A stretch of DNA of 64,000 nucleotides from Marinomonas ostreistagni (GTDB lineage: Bacteria; Pseudomonadota; Gammaproteobacteria; Pseudomonadales; Marinomonadaceae), in NCBI RefSeq assembly GCF_016461785.1, contig NZ_JAEMUH010000010.1:124001-188000 (forward strand), given 5' to 3'. The first letter of the stretch is position 1; each line of letters opens with the position of its first letter. Of the stretch, positions 63,932 to 64,000 are shown piece by piece. The position numbers were made by a program, and so were the translations under genes. The notes below the pieces were generated by a model, which saw nothing but the letters and a program-made list of their open reading frames with translations, had not been told where the DNA came from and did no database searches.

Positions 63932-64000
63932 GAGTCTCTCCGAGATCAATGAATTATAAAAACTAATATAAATATACAGGTTTAGACGATATAAGCTTTA

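Overview
This 64-kb window looks like chromosome from a marine gammaproteobacterium, most likely a Marinomonas-like member of the Oceanospirillales. That assignment is an inference from protein families, a base composition that reads as roughly 40-45% GC, and the many chemoreceptors and cyclic-di-GMP proteins; no marker gene was searched. I see no tRNA, rRNA, insertion sequence, integrase, phage gene or CRISPR array. The genes form tightly packed, mostly short operons, many closed by clear hairpins.

Layout. 1-4.4 kb: a divergent MFS/LysR pair (ynfM/ynfL arrangement), a dCache chemoreceptor and an NnrU-family membrane protein. 4.6-10 kb: opgGH for osmoregulated periplasmic glucans, then two outer-membrane beta-barrels, OmpW (with an FNR-like box) and an OmpA-fold protein. 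10-14.9 kb: a FecBCD-type iron or metal-chelate ABC importer with a pseudoazurin and an MFS transporter, divided by a central Fur-like box. 14.9-33.9 kb: a signalling-rich stretch with a doubly degenerate GGDEF-EAL protein, a phytase-like secreted protein, an HBM chemoreceptor, a tandem HD-GYP protein, the ABC-F protein YbiT, a solute-binding protein next to an active-looking GGDEF-EAL protein, a second dCache chemoreceptor, an unknown protein and a PAS-GGDEF protein. 34-41.8 kb: a cobalamin operon cobJ-cobM-cobW-cobN-cbiX.

41.9-45.9 kb: a lysozyme inhibitor, a two-gene energy-taxis-like module (PAS protein plus a CZB chemoreceptor), an FMN riboswitch controlling a type II lumazine synthase, and a YfaZ-type outer-membrane protein. 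46-50.3 kb: the glyoxylate shunt as a divergent pair, malate synthase G and isocitrate lyase. 50.4-54.9 kb: glutathione peroxidase, small genes, a chemoreceptor with a c-type haem motif in its periplasmic domain, and a PAP2 phosphatase. 55-59.9 kb: an MFS/GATE-domain pair and a MarR-HlyD-DUF2955 efflux operon with two palindromic operators. 60-64 kb: proXWV for glycine betaine or proline betaine uptake, and a glutathione S-transferase.

Taken together, the window reads as environmental sensing and stress adaptation: five chemoreceptors with different input modules, four cyclic-di-GMP proteins, osmoprotection (opgGH, proXWV), metal and cofactor economy (Fur-type uptake, B12, FMN) and acetate/fatty-acid use through the glyoxylate shunt. 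No single unmistakable new system stands out. The best leads are the haem-c chemoreceptor, the split PAS/CZB receptor, the degenerate GGDEF-EAL protein, the pseudoazurin inside a Fur-type iron operon, the pairing of CobN with a histidine-rich CbiX, a repeat-rich 290-bp intergenic region at 31.1-31.4 kb, and several hairpins centred on stop codons.
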